A stretch of 12,533 bases of DNA from Lachnospiraceae bacterium UBA2868 (lineage in GTDB: Bacteria; Bacillota_A; Clostridia; Lachnospirales; Lachnospiraceae). The DNA is taken from contig DEEW01000171.1 of NCBI GenBank assembly GCA_002350465.1, positions 11,540 to 24,072 on the forward strand. The letters run 5' to 3'. How positions within the stretch are numbered: the stretch's first letter is position 1; every line of letters begins with the position of its first letter. A model generated the notes under the pieces. It did not search any database and was not told the DNA's origin. It saw only the letters and a list, made by a program, of their open reading frames with translations. Below, piece after piece: positions 1 to 9,600 of this stretch. The translations under genes and the position numbers were made by a program.

Positions 1-293
1 CGCATGGACTCGTTAAAATCCGGATCCTTTTTATCACTAATGATCCTTGCTCCTATCATTCTTCCGATGGAACGCGCAAAATTGGCCACTTCAAGGGAGT
101 GTGTCAGTCTTGTTCTTATAAAATCGCTTTTATCAAGTGGGAATACCTGTGTTTTATCCTGAAGGCGCCGAAATGAAGCGCTAGAAATGATGCGCTGGTA
201 ATCTTTTTCAAATTCTGTTCGAGAGTCCGCAGATGAAGCAGGTCGTATAACGCCCCTGATCCTGTCGGAACACATCAGTTTATTCCATTCCAT
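1..293 (-). CDS. dgt: dGTP triphosphohydrolase (dGTPase), N-terminal part, runs off left edge
   Basis: An uninterrupted minus-strand frame starts at ATG 293 and is still open at base 1, giving 97 codons of an incomplete gene. Its centre reads FRRLQDKTQVFPLDKSDF followed by RTRLTHSLEVANFARSIG (residues 41-78), the hallmark of the HD-superfamily dGTPases. His65 in that segment would be the first metal-binding His of the HD site; the HD pair and last Asp lie beyond the edge. The family hydrolyses dGTP to deoxyguanosine and triphosphate in the cytoplasm, which affects dNTP pools. The N-terminus (MEWNKLMCSD) matches the short leader usual in clostridial members, which supports this start, although no clear Shine-Dalgarno precedes it. 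It begins 9 bp after the stop of the upstream membrane-protein gene, so it is probably cotranscribed and translated by coupling. In many clostridia dgt is followed by dnaG and rpoD, but that cannot be seen here. Confidence 0.93.
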   Translation of the reverse strand, partial: MEWNKLMCSDRIRGVIRPASSADSRTEFEKDYQRIISSASFRRLQDKTQVFPLDKSDFIRTRLTHSLEVANFARSIGRMIGARIISDKKDPDFNESM

Positions 294-302
294 AGTTATA
301 TA

Positions 303-1391
303 TCAATTGGCTACGCCAATGTTGATCTTGAGATTTCCCTCATTCATATTGCATTCAACTTCAGAAGTCTGTGAACCCTTGGCTGTTTCTGCATGGATTG
401 TGTACATACACGGAAGAAGCGGAGAAACTACCGCGCTCTGTCCCGAATCCATCTGCTGATCCGCAAATCCCGAGATCGATATCGTTGTTCCGTCATATCC
501 CATATTGATAGTAAACTGCAGAAGTGGCAGTTTAACTATATATGCAGATCCGTTCTTGGCGGAAAACACGGACTCATCCTTGATCTCAGCCAGAAAATTG
601 GCCCGTTTATCCGAATTGTCAGACATATATTTGGTAAAGTGTTCGACAACTGATTGCGGATACCCTATAAGGTTACCCGATTCCGCATCCTCATAAGCAA
701 GCTTTGTTCCCACAAATCCCGAATCATTTGCCGCAAGTGCCTCATCAAGCTGCCCCAAAAGTTCCTCATACGATGTAGCCATGGCGTAAGTACCGTAAGT
801 ACTACCCGAATCCAGTGCCATTGTGGCTCCCGTAGTCGAATTCGGTGTCGATGTCGCACTGCTCTCTCCCAGCAAAGAACTGTTATCCGTCTGCGTATCC
901 TCCGCAGATGCGGCGCTACCTTCCGCTGTCTGTGTACCATCGCCCGCCGCTGTCTGTGCAGCATCGGCAGAAGATGCTCCCCCTGCACGGTTTAATCCCG
1001 AGCCAAGGCCTCCGTTGTTATAGTCATAAAAAATATCCTTAACGACTCCCGATATGGTAAAGACATTGTTAGGGTAATAAATACCGTCTCTTCCGCTTCC
1101 TCCAAGCATATAGGCAATAATAGCCGCAGCAAGCCCTATTGCAAGGACAGCACTGTACGCAACCCACGCATAATCAAGTATACCGCCGCTTCTTGGAATT
1201 GCGGCAGCATTCGCCATTTCCCTTCCGATCGTACCGGTATGACCTGTAGGTCTTGAAGGAGTAATTGCAGGGCTGGGCGACTTCTTCGGTCCTGTATATC
1301 CGCTTTTAAATTTGGCATGCGATCTTCCCGTAGTATTGCCGATCACATCCTGAACGCTCGGAGCCGTTCTTTTATTCCTCTGATCTGCCAT
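303..1391 (-). CDS. single-pass membrane protein with low-complexity linker and C-terminal extracellular TcaA-like domain (unknown function)
   Basis: I do not recognise this 362-residue protein with certainty. Residues 1-70 are basic and rich in Pro, Gly, Ser and Thr with no signal peptide, so they are probably cytosolic. One hydrophobic helix follows at about 73-97. Residues 130-205 form an Ala/Ser/Thr/Gly/Asp-rich linker of the kind that spans a cell wall. Residues 207-361 look folded: a helical part (YEELLGQLDEALAANDSGF onward), then beta-like segments ending with SPLLPCMYTIHAE. That 'PLLPG-Y' style ending recalls the repeat domains of TcaA/YvbJ-type membrane proteins, but the match is by eye and weak. 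The ATG lies 2 bp after the stop of the glycosyltransferase gene, with only a distant purine run (gaagaagaa) as ribosome site, so translational coupling is likely. The pairing with a glycosyltransferase suggests an envelope role (inference). Confidence 0.8.
   Translation of the reverse strand: MADQRNKRTAPSVQDVIGNTTGRSHAKFKSGYTGPKKSPSPAITPSRPTGHTGTIGREMANAAAIPRSGGILDYAWVAYSAVLAIGLAAAIIAYMLGGSGRDGIYYPNNVFTISGVVKDIFYDYNNGGLGSGLNRAGGASSADAAQTAAGDGTQTAEGSAASAEDTQTDNSSLLGESSATSTPNSTTGATMALDSGSTYGTYAMATSYEELLGQLDEALAANDSGFVGTKLAYEDAESGNLIGYPQSVVEHFTKYMSDNSDKRANFLAEIKDESVFSAKNGSAYIVKLPLLQFTINMGYDGTTISISGFADQQMDSGQSAVVSPLLPCMYTIHAETAKGSQTSEVECNMNEGNLKINIGVAN
306..320 (-). repeat. perfect 6-bp inverted repeat at the ORF end just before dgt
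   Basis: On the minus strand ATTGGC-GTA-GCCAAT forms a perfect six-base-pair stem with a three-base loop. It covers the last codons of the membrane-protein gene, directly before its TGA and about 12 nt upstream of the dgt ATG. No T-run follows, so it is not a standard terminator. It could influence coupling or mRNA processing between the two genes, or be chance. Confidence 0.4.
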
Positions 1392-1393
1392 AA

Positions 1394-2332
1394 TTAAAAA
1401 TCATATTCTTCTTCGCCTGTGCGGCTGACCTGATGAAGCTTTATCTCAAAATCCTGTCTTTCTTTCTGCTTAAGTGAATTAAGTATCATTCCGGAGAAGA
1501 ACGACTGTATAGATGCCAGTGCAACAAATCCGCAAACAACAAGCGTAGGGACTTTGGATACATAATGAGTCCTCATATATTCCGAAAATACCGGCAGGAA
1601 AAACGCAAATGCCACAATGAGCATTATCAGCGAGAGTCCCGCAAAAAACTGCAACGGTCTATATATTCTGTAATAATTGATAATGGTAAAAAGTACCCGT
1701 ATACCATCACCTACCGTGTTGAGCTTGGATTCGCTCCCTTCCGGGCGGTCCCTGTACTGGACCACTACATTTTCAATCTCCATGTTCTTGTCAATGGCAT
1801 GAATGGTCATCTCAGTCTCAATCTCAAACCCTTCCGATAATACCGGAAATGTCTTGACAAATCTGTAAGAAAAAGCCCTGTAACCGGTCATGATATCGGT
1901 TATATCACTGTGAAACAGAAGGTTGATGGATTTTTTTACGATCGTGTTACCGAAATTATGGAACAGTCTCTTGTTCTCGGTAAAATACGTTGATGACAGG
2001 CGATCACCTATCACCATATCGGCGTTGCGATTCAGCACAGCATCCGTCATATCCCTTGCACTGTCCGCAGGATAAGTGTCATCCCCGTCTACCATAAGAT
2101 AACAGTCCGCATCTATCTCCATAAACATTCGGCGCATGACATTACCTTTGCCCTGCTTGTATTCATGACGGACAACCGCCCCCGCTTCTCTTGCGATCTC
2201 GGCGGAATTATCTGTGGAATTGTTATCATACACATAAACGGTTGCCTCGGGAAGTGCTTCTTTGTAATCCCTGACAACCTTGGCAATCGTCCTGCTCTCA
2301 TTATAACAAGGTATTAAAACCGCAATCTTCAT
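1394..2332 (-). CDS. family 2 glycosyltransferase, polyprenyl-phosphate (DPM1/GtrB-like) type, with two C-terminal membrane helices
   Basis: The protein of 312 residues begins MKIAVLIPCYNES, the usual GT2 opening strand. DNNSTD follows at about 36-41 and the metal/nucleotide-binding acidic motif in DGDDTYP at 82-88; GYRAFS (150-155) and EIETEM (170-175) are typical of the dolichyl/undecaprenyl-phosphate sugar transferase branch. Two hydrophobic helices at about 228-250 and 262-285 anchor the C-terminus. Such enzymes move a sugar from a nucleotide donor to undecaprenyl phosphate at the inner membrane face, for decoration of wall polymers or lipids; the sugar and acceptor here are unknown. I chose ATG 2332 because AGGTGA lies 5 nt upstream and the family starts there. 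Alternatives are ATG 2338 and a TTG at 2377 that overlaps the previous gene's stop. It is 41 bp after the ECF gene and 2 bp before the membrane-protein gene. Confidence 0.9.
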   Translation of the reverse strand: MKIAVLIPCYNESRTIAKVVRDYKEALPEATVYVYDNNSTDNSAEIAREAGAVVRHEYKQGKGNVMRRMFMEIDADCYLMVDGDDTYPADSARDMTDAVLNRNADMVIGDRLSSTYFTENKRLFHNFGNTIVKKSINLLFHSDITDIMTGYRAFSYRFVKTFPVLSEGFEIETEMTIHAIDKNMEIENVVVQYRDRPEGSESKLNTVGDGIRVLFTIINYYRIYRPLQFFAGLSLIMLIVAFAFFLPVFSEYMRTHYVSKVPTLVVCGFVALASIQSFFSGMILNSLKQKERQDFEIKLHQVSRTGEEEYDF

Positions 2333-2337
2333 TTTCA

Positions 2338-2343
2338 TCACCT
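2338..2343 (-). promoter_or_regulatory. Shine-Dalgarno of the glycosyltransferase gene
   Basis: AGGTGA, fully complementary to the 16S anti-SD core, lies 5 nt before ATG 2332. It decides for this start over ATG 2338, which overlaps the motif, and over the upstream TTG at 2377. Confidence 0.6.
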
Positions 2344-2373
2344 GTCCGATTTTATCATACAAAGCCTGATGAC

Positions 2374-2949
2374 TCAAGCATCACGGTCCTTACGTCCCGA
2401 TGATTTTCTACTTACAATAAACATTATTACCGGCAGTATCACACCAACCATCACAGATACTCCCAGTGTTCTTTGCGTACCGTATACGATTGATTCACTT
2501 AAATCCGAACCATCGATCATAAAACGTCCGAGGGGAACAATAAAAATACCGCATGTAATCCCGACCAGAATTTGTATTACATTAAAATCAACGAACTCAC
2601 GTATCCCTAATCTGTATCGGTTGCCTTGAAGTCTACCATAGAAGATGCCTATAAGAAGTCCGTAAAGTCCAAGAGTAAACAACTCCAAAAATCTTACGGA
2701 TGACCCGAACAAAGCTCTTATTATCAAATCTCCCCCGATCCCGCAGAGCATCCCGCAGACCGGTCCGAAAAAAACCGCTGACGCTGCTATAATCAGAAGT
2801 CCCAAACCGGACCATCCGGCCAGACTTTCAGGCAGAATACCTTTGGAGAATATATAGTTTTCCAGCAGTCTTGCGGCGGCGAACAACGCCACGCCGGTAA
2901 CCATTGCCACTATTTCTCTTGTTCCGAACTTAATATTTTCCATACTCAT
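2374..2949 (-). CDS. ECF transporter S component, substrate unknown
   Basis: A very hydrophobic 191-residue protein with about five to six predicted membrane helices and a basic C-terminal tail (SRKSSGRKDRDA). The segment SAVFFGPVCGMLCGIGGDLI (about 57-76) is characteristic of energy-coupling-factor substrate-binding subunits, which sit in the membrane, bind a vitamin or similar small molecule, and share a common EcfA-EcfA'-EcfT module encoded elsewhere. No EcfA or EcfT gene and no recognisable riboswitch lies nearby, so the substrate cannot be assigned from context. The gene follows addA after 42 bp. ATG 2949 and ATG 2943 are both possible starts; a GGAG lies about 14 nt before the first, which is farther than ideal. 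It is probably cotranscribed with addBA and the glycosyltransferase. Confidence 0.85.
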   Translation of the reverse strand: MSMENIKFGTREIVAMVTGVALFAAARLLENYIFSKGILPESLAGWSGLGLLIIAASAVFFGPVCGMLCGIGGDLIIRALFGSSVRFLELFTLGLYGLLIGIFYGRLQGNRYRLGIREFVDFNVIQILVGITCGIFIVPLGRFMIDGSDLSESIVYGTQRTLGVSVMVGVILPVIMFIVSRKSSGRKDRDA

Positions 2950-2991
2950 AAGATAACACTACACTCCAAAAACCTCAAGGCGAAGTTGCCT

Positions 2992-5900
2992 CTATAACAA
3001 TATCTCTCTTCTAAGGCGCGTAGAATATATTATCAGTGCTTTCACAGGTTTATTTGTTATCTGCGAAAGTGCCAGACCGTAGCATTCAAGCTGCGCCCTG
3101 TACCTGTCCATAAGCATCTGCGGACTGTCAACACGGTCTGTTTTGTAATCAACGATCGTTATGCCCTCATCTTCAATGAAGTATGCGTCGATTATACCCT
3201 GTACAAGTACAGTCTCTTCGCACTGCCTGATTCCGATCACAAAGGGCTGCTCACGAAACAGCATACCGGCTGCCTTTGCCTCTCTCATACGAATTCCCAG
3301 GGGCGAATTCAAAAAAGCCGCCACATCCTCCGTATTTATCGCATCTGCCTGCTGCCTGTCCATACGGTGGAGGCTGTACATTTTCTCGACGTATTCTCTT
3401 ACTGCCTCTTCGGTTACCTTCTGTCCTCTGCCACTTTCATTCTTCCCGTTGTCTCTTGTGTTATCTACGTCTCCATCGCTCGGACCGGGCTCCGGATAGT
3501 CCCACAGCTCCATGATCCTGTGGAATGCAGTTCCGTAGAAGGTCCCTCCTGTGGCACTTACACCCTCACCCCTCATAAATTTCGGAATATATTTATCAGG
3601 CTCAGTCTCCCCGAACAGCTTTTCTCCCTCAGGCGCAAGCGACAGGCCTCTTGCGATCTCTTCCTCGATAGCCTGATGCTTTAAGTCCGATACTGACAGC
3701 TTAGCACGAAGTTTGGGATTGATCGGGTAGGGATACGGCTCATTTACCCTTGCAAGATAATCCGGAATTTCATTTGCATTCACCTCACTGTCAGCCTCTT
3801 TGAGCCCGCCTTCTTCTCTATTTGCACTCCTTACGATAGCCAGAAGCTCATCTGTTGCCGACTCTTCTTCCATCCTGTCCTCAAACCTGGCATTTACCAG
3901 ATCCTCATCGGTCTTGTATATTACGTCAATATTATCGAACCTGCCATCGTATGCAGCCTTTATCATATCAAGATATGATGACGCATTCTCCGCAGCTTTA
4001 ATCTGTGAAAATCCGTCCGGCCCGTCGCTTCCCACCAGAATAAGCTTCTCCCTTGCTCTTGTCATGGCTACATAGAGTATACGCATCTCCTCAGCGATAC
4101 TCTCACGCCTGTTATCTTCTTTGATAAGTATTTTAGGGAGCGTCAGCCCGCTGACTCTTCTCTCAAGATCAGTAAAATCGGCACCGAAACCATAGTTTGA
4201 GCTCCAGATGAGCCCTCCGGACTCGTCTGCTGCATTTCGCCGCTTTTCAACTCCTGTCACAAAACATACCGGGAACTCCAGACCCTTGCTGGCATGCATT
4301 GTCATGAGCCTTACCACATCATCGGCCTCCCCCACCGTCTGCGCCTCTCCGTCATCGATTGAGTACTTGCGGATCTGATCCATATACCTTACGAACTGGT
4401 ACAATCCCTTAAAACTTGTCTTTCCGAAGTCTTCCGCCTTCGATAAAAGCATAGACAGATTTGCCATCCTCTGCTCACTCTTGTCCATGCATTTAACAAA
4501 ATCACTGTAGTGCCTGTCGATAAACCGTGCCAGTATCCCGTACACCGGGGTGTAGGTTGACATAACCCTGTAGTCCCTGAGCAACCTGATAAATATAGCA
4601 CATTTATCAGCAAGTTCTGTCCTGTCCCCGTCTTGTCCGGACTCTGCGACAGCCTTTATCCTCTCATACAGGCATCTTTTTTCTTCATCCTCCTTTGAAG
4701 CAACCGTTATTCTTGCCAGTTCCTCATCGGAAAATCCCCCGACAGGGCTTTTGGCTACAGCCGCAAGGGGAATGTCGTTAAGCGGATTGTCAATGGCGGA
4801 AAGAAAGGCAAGTGCCGTCTGCACCTCAATTGTTCCGAAGTATCCTTCACGGCCGGTAACCGCAAGAGGTATCCCTGCTGATGTAAACACATTTCGGAAC
4901 ACGCTCTCATATTTCTTGATCGAGCGGACGAGGATCACAAAATCTTTGAATGATGCCGGACGTGTGATTTTCTCCCTTTTATCATATACCAGGAAGCCTT
5001 CACGGATCATCGTCATTATCCGATCCGCAACAATATTTGCCTCGAATTCCTCGTCGGACATTTCCCCGCTTTCTCCGAGGATAAGTTCGGTCCTGTACGA
5101 ATCCCCTTCACAGGGTATACTGTTTTCGTAGCAGTCTGCGCTGCACACGAGCCTTTCGTCATCTCCGTACCTAATACCTCCGAGGTCCTCCGTCATGATC
5201 TTCGAAAATACCTCATTTACCGAGTCGATGACTTCCCGTCTGGAGCGGAAATTGTCATTAAGAAGAATACGGCGGTCACCCCCGTCATCTTTGTATGTAT
5301 TATATTTCGCAAGAAAAATGTCGGGTCTGGCCTGCCTGAACCTGTATATGCTCTGTTTAACGTCCCCGACCTGAAAAACATTTCCCGGATCATGCCGGCA
5401 TATGAGAGATACGAGCATCTCCTGTGTCATGTTGGAATCCTGGTACTCGTCCACGTATATTTCAACGTACCTTTCCCGGTAAAGTTCGGCTATCCTGGGG
5501 TTTTTTAGGATGCTAACCGCCATATGCTCCATATCGTTAAAGTCGATTATGTTCTTCTCGCGCTTCTTTTTTTCGTAAATTCGCGAAAAATCCAGTACAG
5601 TTCTTACAACTGCCCTGATGAACGGCTCCATGAGACGCATCTGCTCATATGACGTCTTAAGATCAAAGGGCATCATCGCAAGAATCTTTGTAACACCGTC
5701 TTTTGCGGCGTCCCTCAGGCGCTTTACCTCCGCTTTTGCCAGAATAGCGTCATCGGACAGCTTGCTGTCGGATATTTTTCCAAAGGCCGGGGCCTTGATA
5801 CCCAGGAGACCCTGCCGGAGTACGTCGTAGATGCCGCACTTTGCCTTTTCCATTTCCTCCCCCATCCGGGAAAATGCATCGGTATACGCCTCGACATTTG

Positions 5901-6663
5901 CCTTGTACGGCAAAAGCTCCTCATACTGCTCAATAAGCTCCATTGCCGAATCCGCCGCTTTTTTGGCGGTGTTATATTTTCTGAGGAGTTCTTCCTCAAA
6001 TTTCTTTAAAACAAAAGATGAGGCGAATTCCTCAAAAGATCCGGACTCATACCCTTTTATACAATCCTTTGCAAAGCTTTCAGGCTCCGGATTTGCCATG
6101 ATAAACTCATATATAGGAATGATAAGGTTTGCGATTCCCGTATCGTTCTTCGCATTTGAAAAACACAAAGCTGCATTCAGAAAATCCGGATCAGCTGCCT
6201 CATATGCCGCTTCCATGCATTCATCCAGGGCGTCCTGACGGATAAGCCTGCATTCGTTCTCGTCCGCAACCCTGAAGTTCGGGTCAAGCCCGACTACTTC
6301 GAAGTGATCGGATATAACCTTCTTGCAAAACCCATGGATGGTCGTGATCGCAGCCGTATGCACAAGAACGCTCTGTTTTTCAAGGTTGGATATCGTTTCT
6401 GAGGCTGCATCCGGGTCATGCCGCAGCGCATCAAGCCTCTTATCTATCGCATCCCTTATTCTGTCCAGCATTTCCGCTGCAGCGGCGTTCGTAAAAGTCA
6501 TGACAAGCAGACGGTCCACGTCAACCGGATCGTTTTCGCTTACAATGCGTCCCACTATCCTCTCGGTAAGCACCATGGTCTTTCCGGACCCTGCGGCTGC
6601 CGATACAAGGATATTCGCATCCTTTGTTTCAATTGCCAGTTTTTGGTTATCTGTCAGACTCAT
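2992..6663 (-). CDS. addA: ATP-dependent helicase/nuclease subunit A
   Basis: A full-length AddA of 1223 residues, close to the usual 1200-1250. It is the UvrD-like 3'-5' helicase and nuclease subunit that with AddB resects double-strand breaks, responds to Chi, and produces 3' ends for RecA. Visible motifs are Walker A AAAGSGKT (23-29 within A22-T29), TIHGFC, Walker B VDEYQDS (DEYQD 405-409), GDVKQSIYRFRQARP, MTMHASKGLEF and the motif VI stretch VAMTRAREKL (Arg869). The C-terminal RecB-family nuclease has GTAFHRIMEL (His1048), GIIDAYF, VDYKTDR (Asp1172, Lys1174) and RAQLECY. All catalytic residues expected are present, so it looks active. Residues about 1058-1082 are a polar Gly/Asp/Asn-rich linker inside the nuclease region, likely a disordered insertion. 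The start ATG lies inside the end of addB (17 bp overlap), with GAGG 7 nt upstream, so the two subunits are translationally coupled. Confidence 0.98.
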   Translation of the reverse strand: MSLTDNQKLAIETKDANILVSAAAGSGKTMVLTERIVGRIVSENDPVDVDRLLVMTFTNAAAAEMLDRIRDAIDKRLDALRHDPDAASETISNLEKQSVLVHTAAITTIHGFCKKVISDHFEVVGLDPNFRVADENECRLIRQDALDECMEAAYEAADPDFLNAALCFSNAKNDTGIANLIIPIYEFIMANPEPESFAKDCIKGYESGSFEEFASSFVLKKFEEELLRKYNTAKKAADSAMELIEQYEELLPYKANVEAYTDAFSRMGEEMEKAKCGIYDVLRQGLLGIKAPAFGKISDSKLSDDAILAKAEVKRLRDAAKDGVTKILAMMPFDLKTSYEQMRLMEPFIRAVVRTVLDFSRIYEKKKREKNIIDFNDMEHMAVSILKNPRIAELYRERYVEIYVDEYQDSNMTQEMLVSLICRHDPGNVFQVGDVKQSIYRFRQARPDIFLAKYNTYKDDGGDRRILLNDNFRSRREVIDSVNEVFSKIMTEDLGGIRYGDDERLVCSADCYENSIPCEGDSYRTELILGESGEMSDEEFEANIVADRIMTMIREGFLVYDKREKITRPASFKDFVILVRSIKKYESVFRNVFTSAGIPLAVTGREGYFGTIEVQTALAFLSAIDNPLNDIPLAAVAKSPVGGFSDEELARITVASKEDEEKRCLYERIKAVAESGQDGDRTELADKCAIFIRLLRDYRVMSTYTPVYGILARFIDRHYSDFVKCMDKSEQRMANLSMLLSKAEDFGKTSFKGLYQFVRYMDQIRKYSIDDGEAQTVGEADDVVRLMTMHASKGLEFPVCFVTGVEKRRNAADESGGLIWSSNYGFGADFTDLERRVSGLTLPKILIKEDNRRESIAEEMRILYVAMTRAREKLILVGSDGPDGFSQIKAAENASSYLDMIKAAYDGRFDNIDVIYKTDEDLVNARFEDRMEEESATDELLAIVRSANREEGGLKEADSEVNANEIPDYLARVNEPYPYPINPKLRAKLSVSDLKHQAIEEEIARGLSLAPEGEKLFGETEPDKYIPKFMRGEGVSATGGTFYGTAFHRIMELWDYPEPGPSDGDVDNTRDNGKNESGRGQKVTEEAVREYVEKMYSLHRMDRQQADAINTEDVAAFLNSPLGIRMREAKAAGMLFREQPFVIGIRQCEETVLVQGIIDAYFIEDEGITIVDYKTDRVDSPQMLMDRYRAQLECYGLALSQITNKPVKALIIYSTRLRREILL

Positions 6664-9600
6664 CCTTTTCCCTCATGAGTTCGATCCACTCGGCGTTTGT
6701 CCTTCCGCTCCCTGCCTTCTTGGCCTTTTTTTCCCCGGAATCGGCTTTGTAACCGCACACGGACATGTACGGGCAATATGCGCAGTCCGGGCCGGTAAAC
6801 CTTGCCTTCCCGTCGGGTTTTGGAACAGCCACTATACCTTCCTCAATGTTTCGGCCCATATTACGGATACAACGCGTCACATACTCCGACAGAACATCAA
6901 AATCATCTGCCGATACTGCCTGCTTTGTAGAGCGCAATTCGCCCTTTGCAGTAAGCGATACCGAAAGAACCGTGGAATCCGTCGCCAGATCCCTGTCCAT
7001 AAGCTGAAGGGCGTATATGTCACTGTTAACAAGCCCCTTAAGTGCAAGATCCTTCATGATCAGCGTCTTGATGTCATCCTCGGTAAGTTCCTCCCTGGCT
7101 CCTACTATCGGATCATCCATATGATAGTAGAAAACCCCCGCCGGGATTATCTTTGGACTTTTTCCTGCCTTTTGGGCACTTTTTTTCTCCATCCCCATCG
7201 CTGCATTCAGATACACAAGAAGCTGGAGTTGTCTGCCCTCGTACACCGCCGCAAGATCCATTTCATGGTTTGATGACTTGTAATCTATGACCCTTATGTA
7301 TATTCCGTCGTCTGTCTCGCATGTATCGACCCTGTCGATCCTGCCTCGAAGACGCATTATGTCCTCATCCGACAGTCTGACCGAAAGAGTATCATTATCT
7401 GTCAGTTCGTCAAAATCAACCTCGAAGTACTTCGGCGTAAATTTTCCCTTTCTGATCTGTTTGCTTACAACCGATGCACTTCTGCGCATGATCTTCCTGA
7501 TGCGGTTTTCCATATATGCGTATCTTGCCGATGTGGACAATTTTTCTTCCCGATATTTCTCTATTACCGCATCAACAGCCTTGTCCATTGTCTCATTTAT
7601 CTCATCTTCGGATATATCCGCCCAGCTGCGGTGATTTTCCTGCATCATTTGCGAATACGTCTTCATGGAATCATGGAAGATATTTCCCATATCTCTTGCT
7701 TCGAAAGAGAATACCTCCCGCTCCCGAAGGGTAAGCCCATACTCGAGAAAGTATCTGTACGCACAGTTTGCATATGCTTCAAGCCTTGTAATGCTTGTTA
7801 CTATGCGCTTTCCATACAGTGCGTGTGCTAGTGCCGAGCCGATAGAGTCACCTCTGCCGCCTTCCTGCAGCAGCCCGTTTCTGAGCATACGCATCAGTCG
7901 CTCTTTATACTCTTCTTTTCGGATAAAGTATTTAAGAAGTTCCTTTACTCTTGCACCCTTTTGGACATCTATCGTCCCCCGAAGAGCCGGGTAGAGCATA
8001 TCTGTCAGGTCATCAAAAGCTTCGGCGTCATCCGGATAATTGTCGCAAAGTCCGGATTTTGTCTCAATACGCACATCAAAAGCACTTTTAAGCTTTCTTA
8101 TGATATACGAAGGAAGAAGTGATTTTCCGCTTGAGGAAATTCTCGAATATGACACAAACAGCTTTTGTGTCGGCTTATTAACTGCCATATATATGTAGAG
8201 ACGCTGAGTGAAAATATCTTCCCTGGCTGTCGGAGCCAGCGTGAGCTTATCGATGGAACTGACCAGATATTCTCTCTCGCTTTCATTGATAATACCCGAT
8301 GAGACGGCTGCCCTGGGAATCACGCCGTCATTTGCGCCGACTATGAAAAGGGCTTTTATATTGCCAAGACGGCTTCTTGTAAGATCCGCGATCTGAATAT
8401 AGTCCATTCCCATAGGAACACTCCCTATCCTGATACTGTCAAATCCGGCATCAAGAAGTGCCGCAAACCCTCTTATGTCCGTCCTCTCGTCCGGAATAAG
8501 TTCACATAGTTCGTCAAGTACATTCATTATCTGAACATATATCTTTTCGTATTCGGTGGCACTCTTACGGTTTCCAGCCTCCAAAAAGGCCTCTGCACCC
8601 GTTTTAAGCTTATCCTCGATTCCGTCGGACTCTATCATTTTATAAAGAGCCGTCGAAAAATCCCTTACGCTATAGATGCTTCCGGCATTAATCTGCCGTC
8701 CGGCTCCGAGGGATCCGGTAAAATCATCAAATCTTGCCACAAGCTTTTCCCTGATATCATTTAAGATAAGCAGCTCATCCGCTCCCACTGTCCGCGTGTG
8801 AACATCAAATCTTTGATGCCACGCCTTGTATCCCTTGATATTCGCGGCAATGCAGTAGTTTTCGAGCATATCGATCTGCGAGTCGGATATATCAGTCAGA
8901 TAGGACTTTAAAAAGCCGAATACCGAAGAAATCTCATAATTGTCTGCAAAAATTGACAAAAAAGACCGGATGTATTCTATGAAAGGATTCAGAAGTACCG
9001 GCTCGGTCCTGTCTACAAAGTATGGAATGTTGTGTTTGGTAAACTCCCTTTCTATCGGATGGCGGTAACTTTCCATGTCACCGGTAAGGATAGCCACATC
9101 TTTATAATGATAGCCCATGTCCCTGACCAGTTTTACTATACGATTAAATACCATCTGTATTTCTTCGTCAGGATTGCACCCGGCAAAAAGCGAAACATCC
9201 GTGTATACAATATCATTATTTGAATTGCGTATGTTATTTTTATTGGAATTGCAGGCTTTGTACGGATCGTCTATGATTACGTGCCGTTCATCGGCCATAC
9301 GCCCCAGCTGATCCATAGTGTGTCTGGACAGATAAAATAACTCATGTTCTCTAATCGGCGTGCCGGCATTGTTTTCTTGTATACAATCGTCATACAGCAG
9401 TGCCACATTTACCGAAAGGGCATATTCGAGAAGCACTCCTATCAGTTTATTCTGCACAGGAGTAAAACCCGTAAAGCCGTCGAATACTATCACGCTGTTT
9501 TTGATCGTATCAGAACGGGGCACAAGAGCACTTACCGCATCAAGCGTATCCTCCACCGTAGTATATTTATCTTTAATGTACTCTTTAAATTTGTCGTATA

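Noticed and set aside
665..988. A 107-codon minus-strand frame rich in Arg, His and Met
   Set aside because: It is an alternative frame of the membrane protein's low-complexity linker; the composition is typical of a frame-shifted GC-rich repeat and it has no own start signal.
2375..2377. TTG start for the glycosyltransferase with a 4-base overlap with the ECF gene stop
   Set aside because: An AAGGA lies 9 nt before it, so it is not impossible, but the family begins at the MKIAVLIPCYNE segment and AGGTGA is ideally placed for ATG 2332.
2960..2992. Hairpin AGGC-AACTTC-GCCT followed by GAGGTTTTT after addA as a terminator
   Set aside because: The stem has only four to five pairs and the T-run is short and separated from it, so I do not call it a terminator.
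6323..7273. A 316-codon open frame on the plus strand across the addA/addB junction
   Set aside because: It lies fully antisense to two well-supported conserved genes, its product has no recognisable domain and an unlikely composition, and no ribosome-binding site or promoter was seen.
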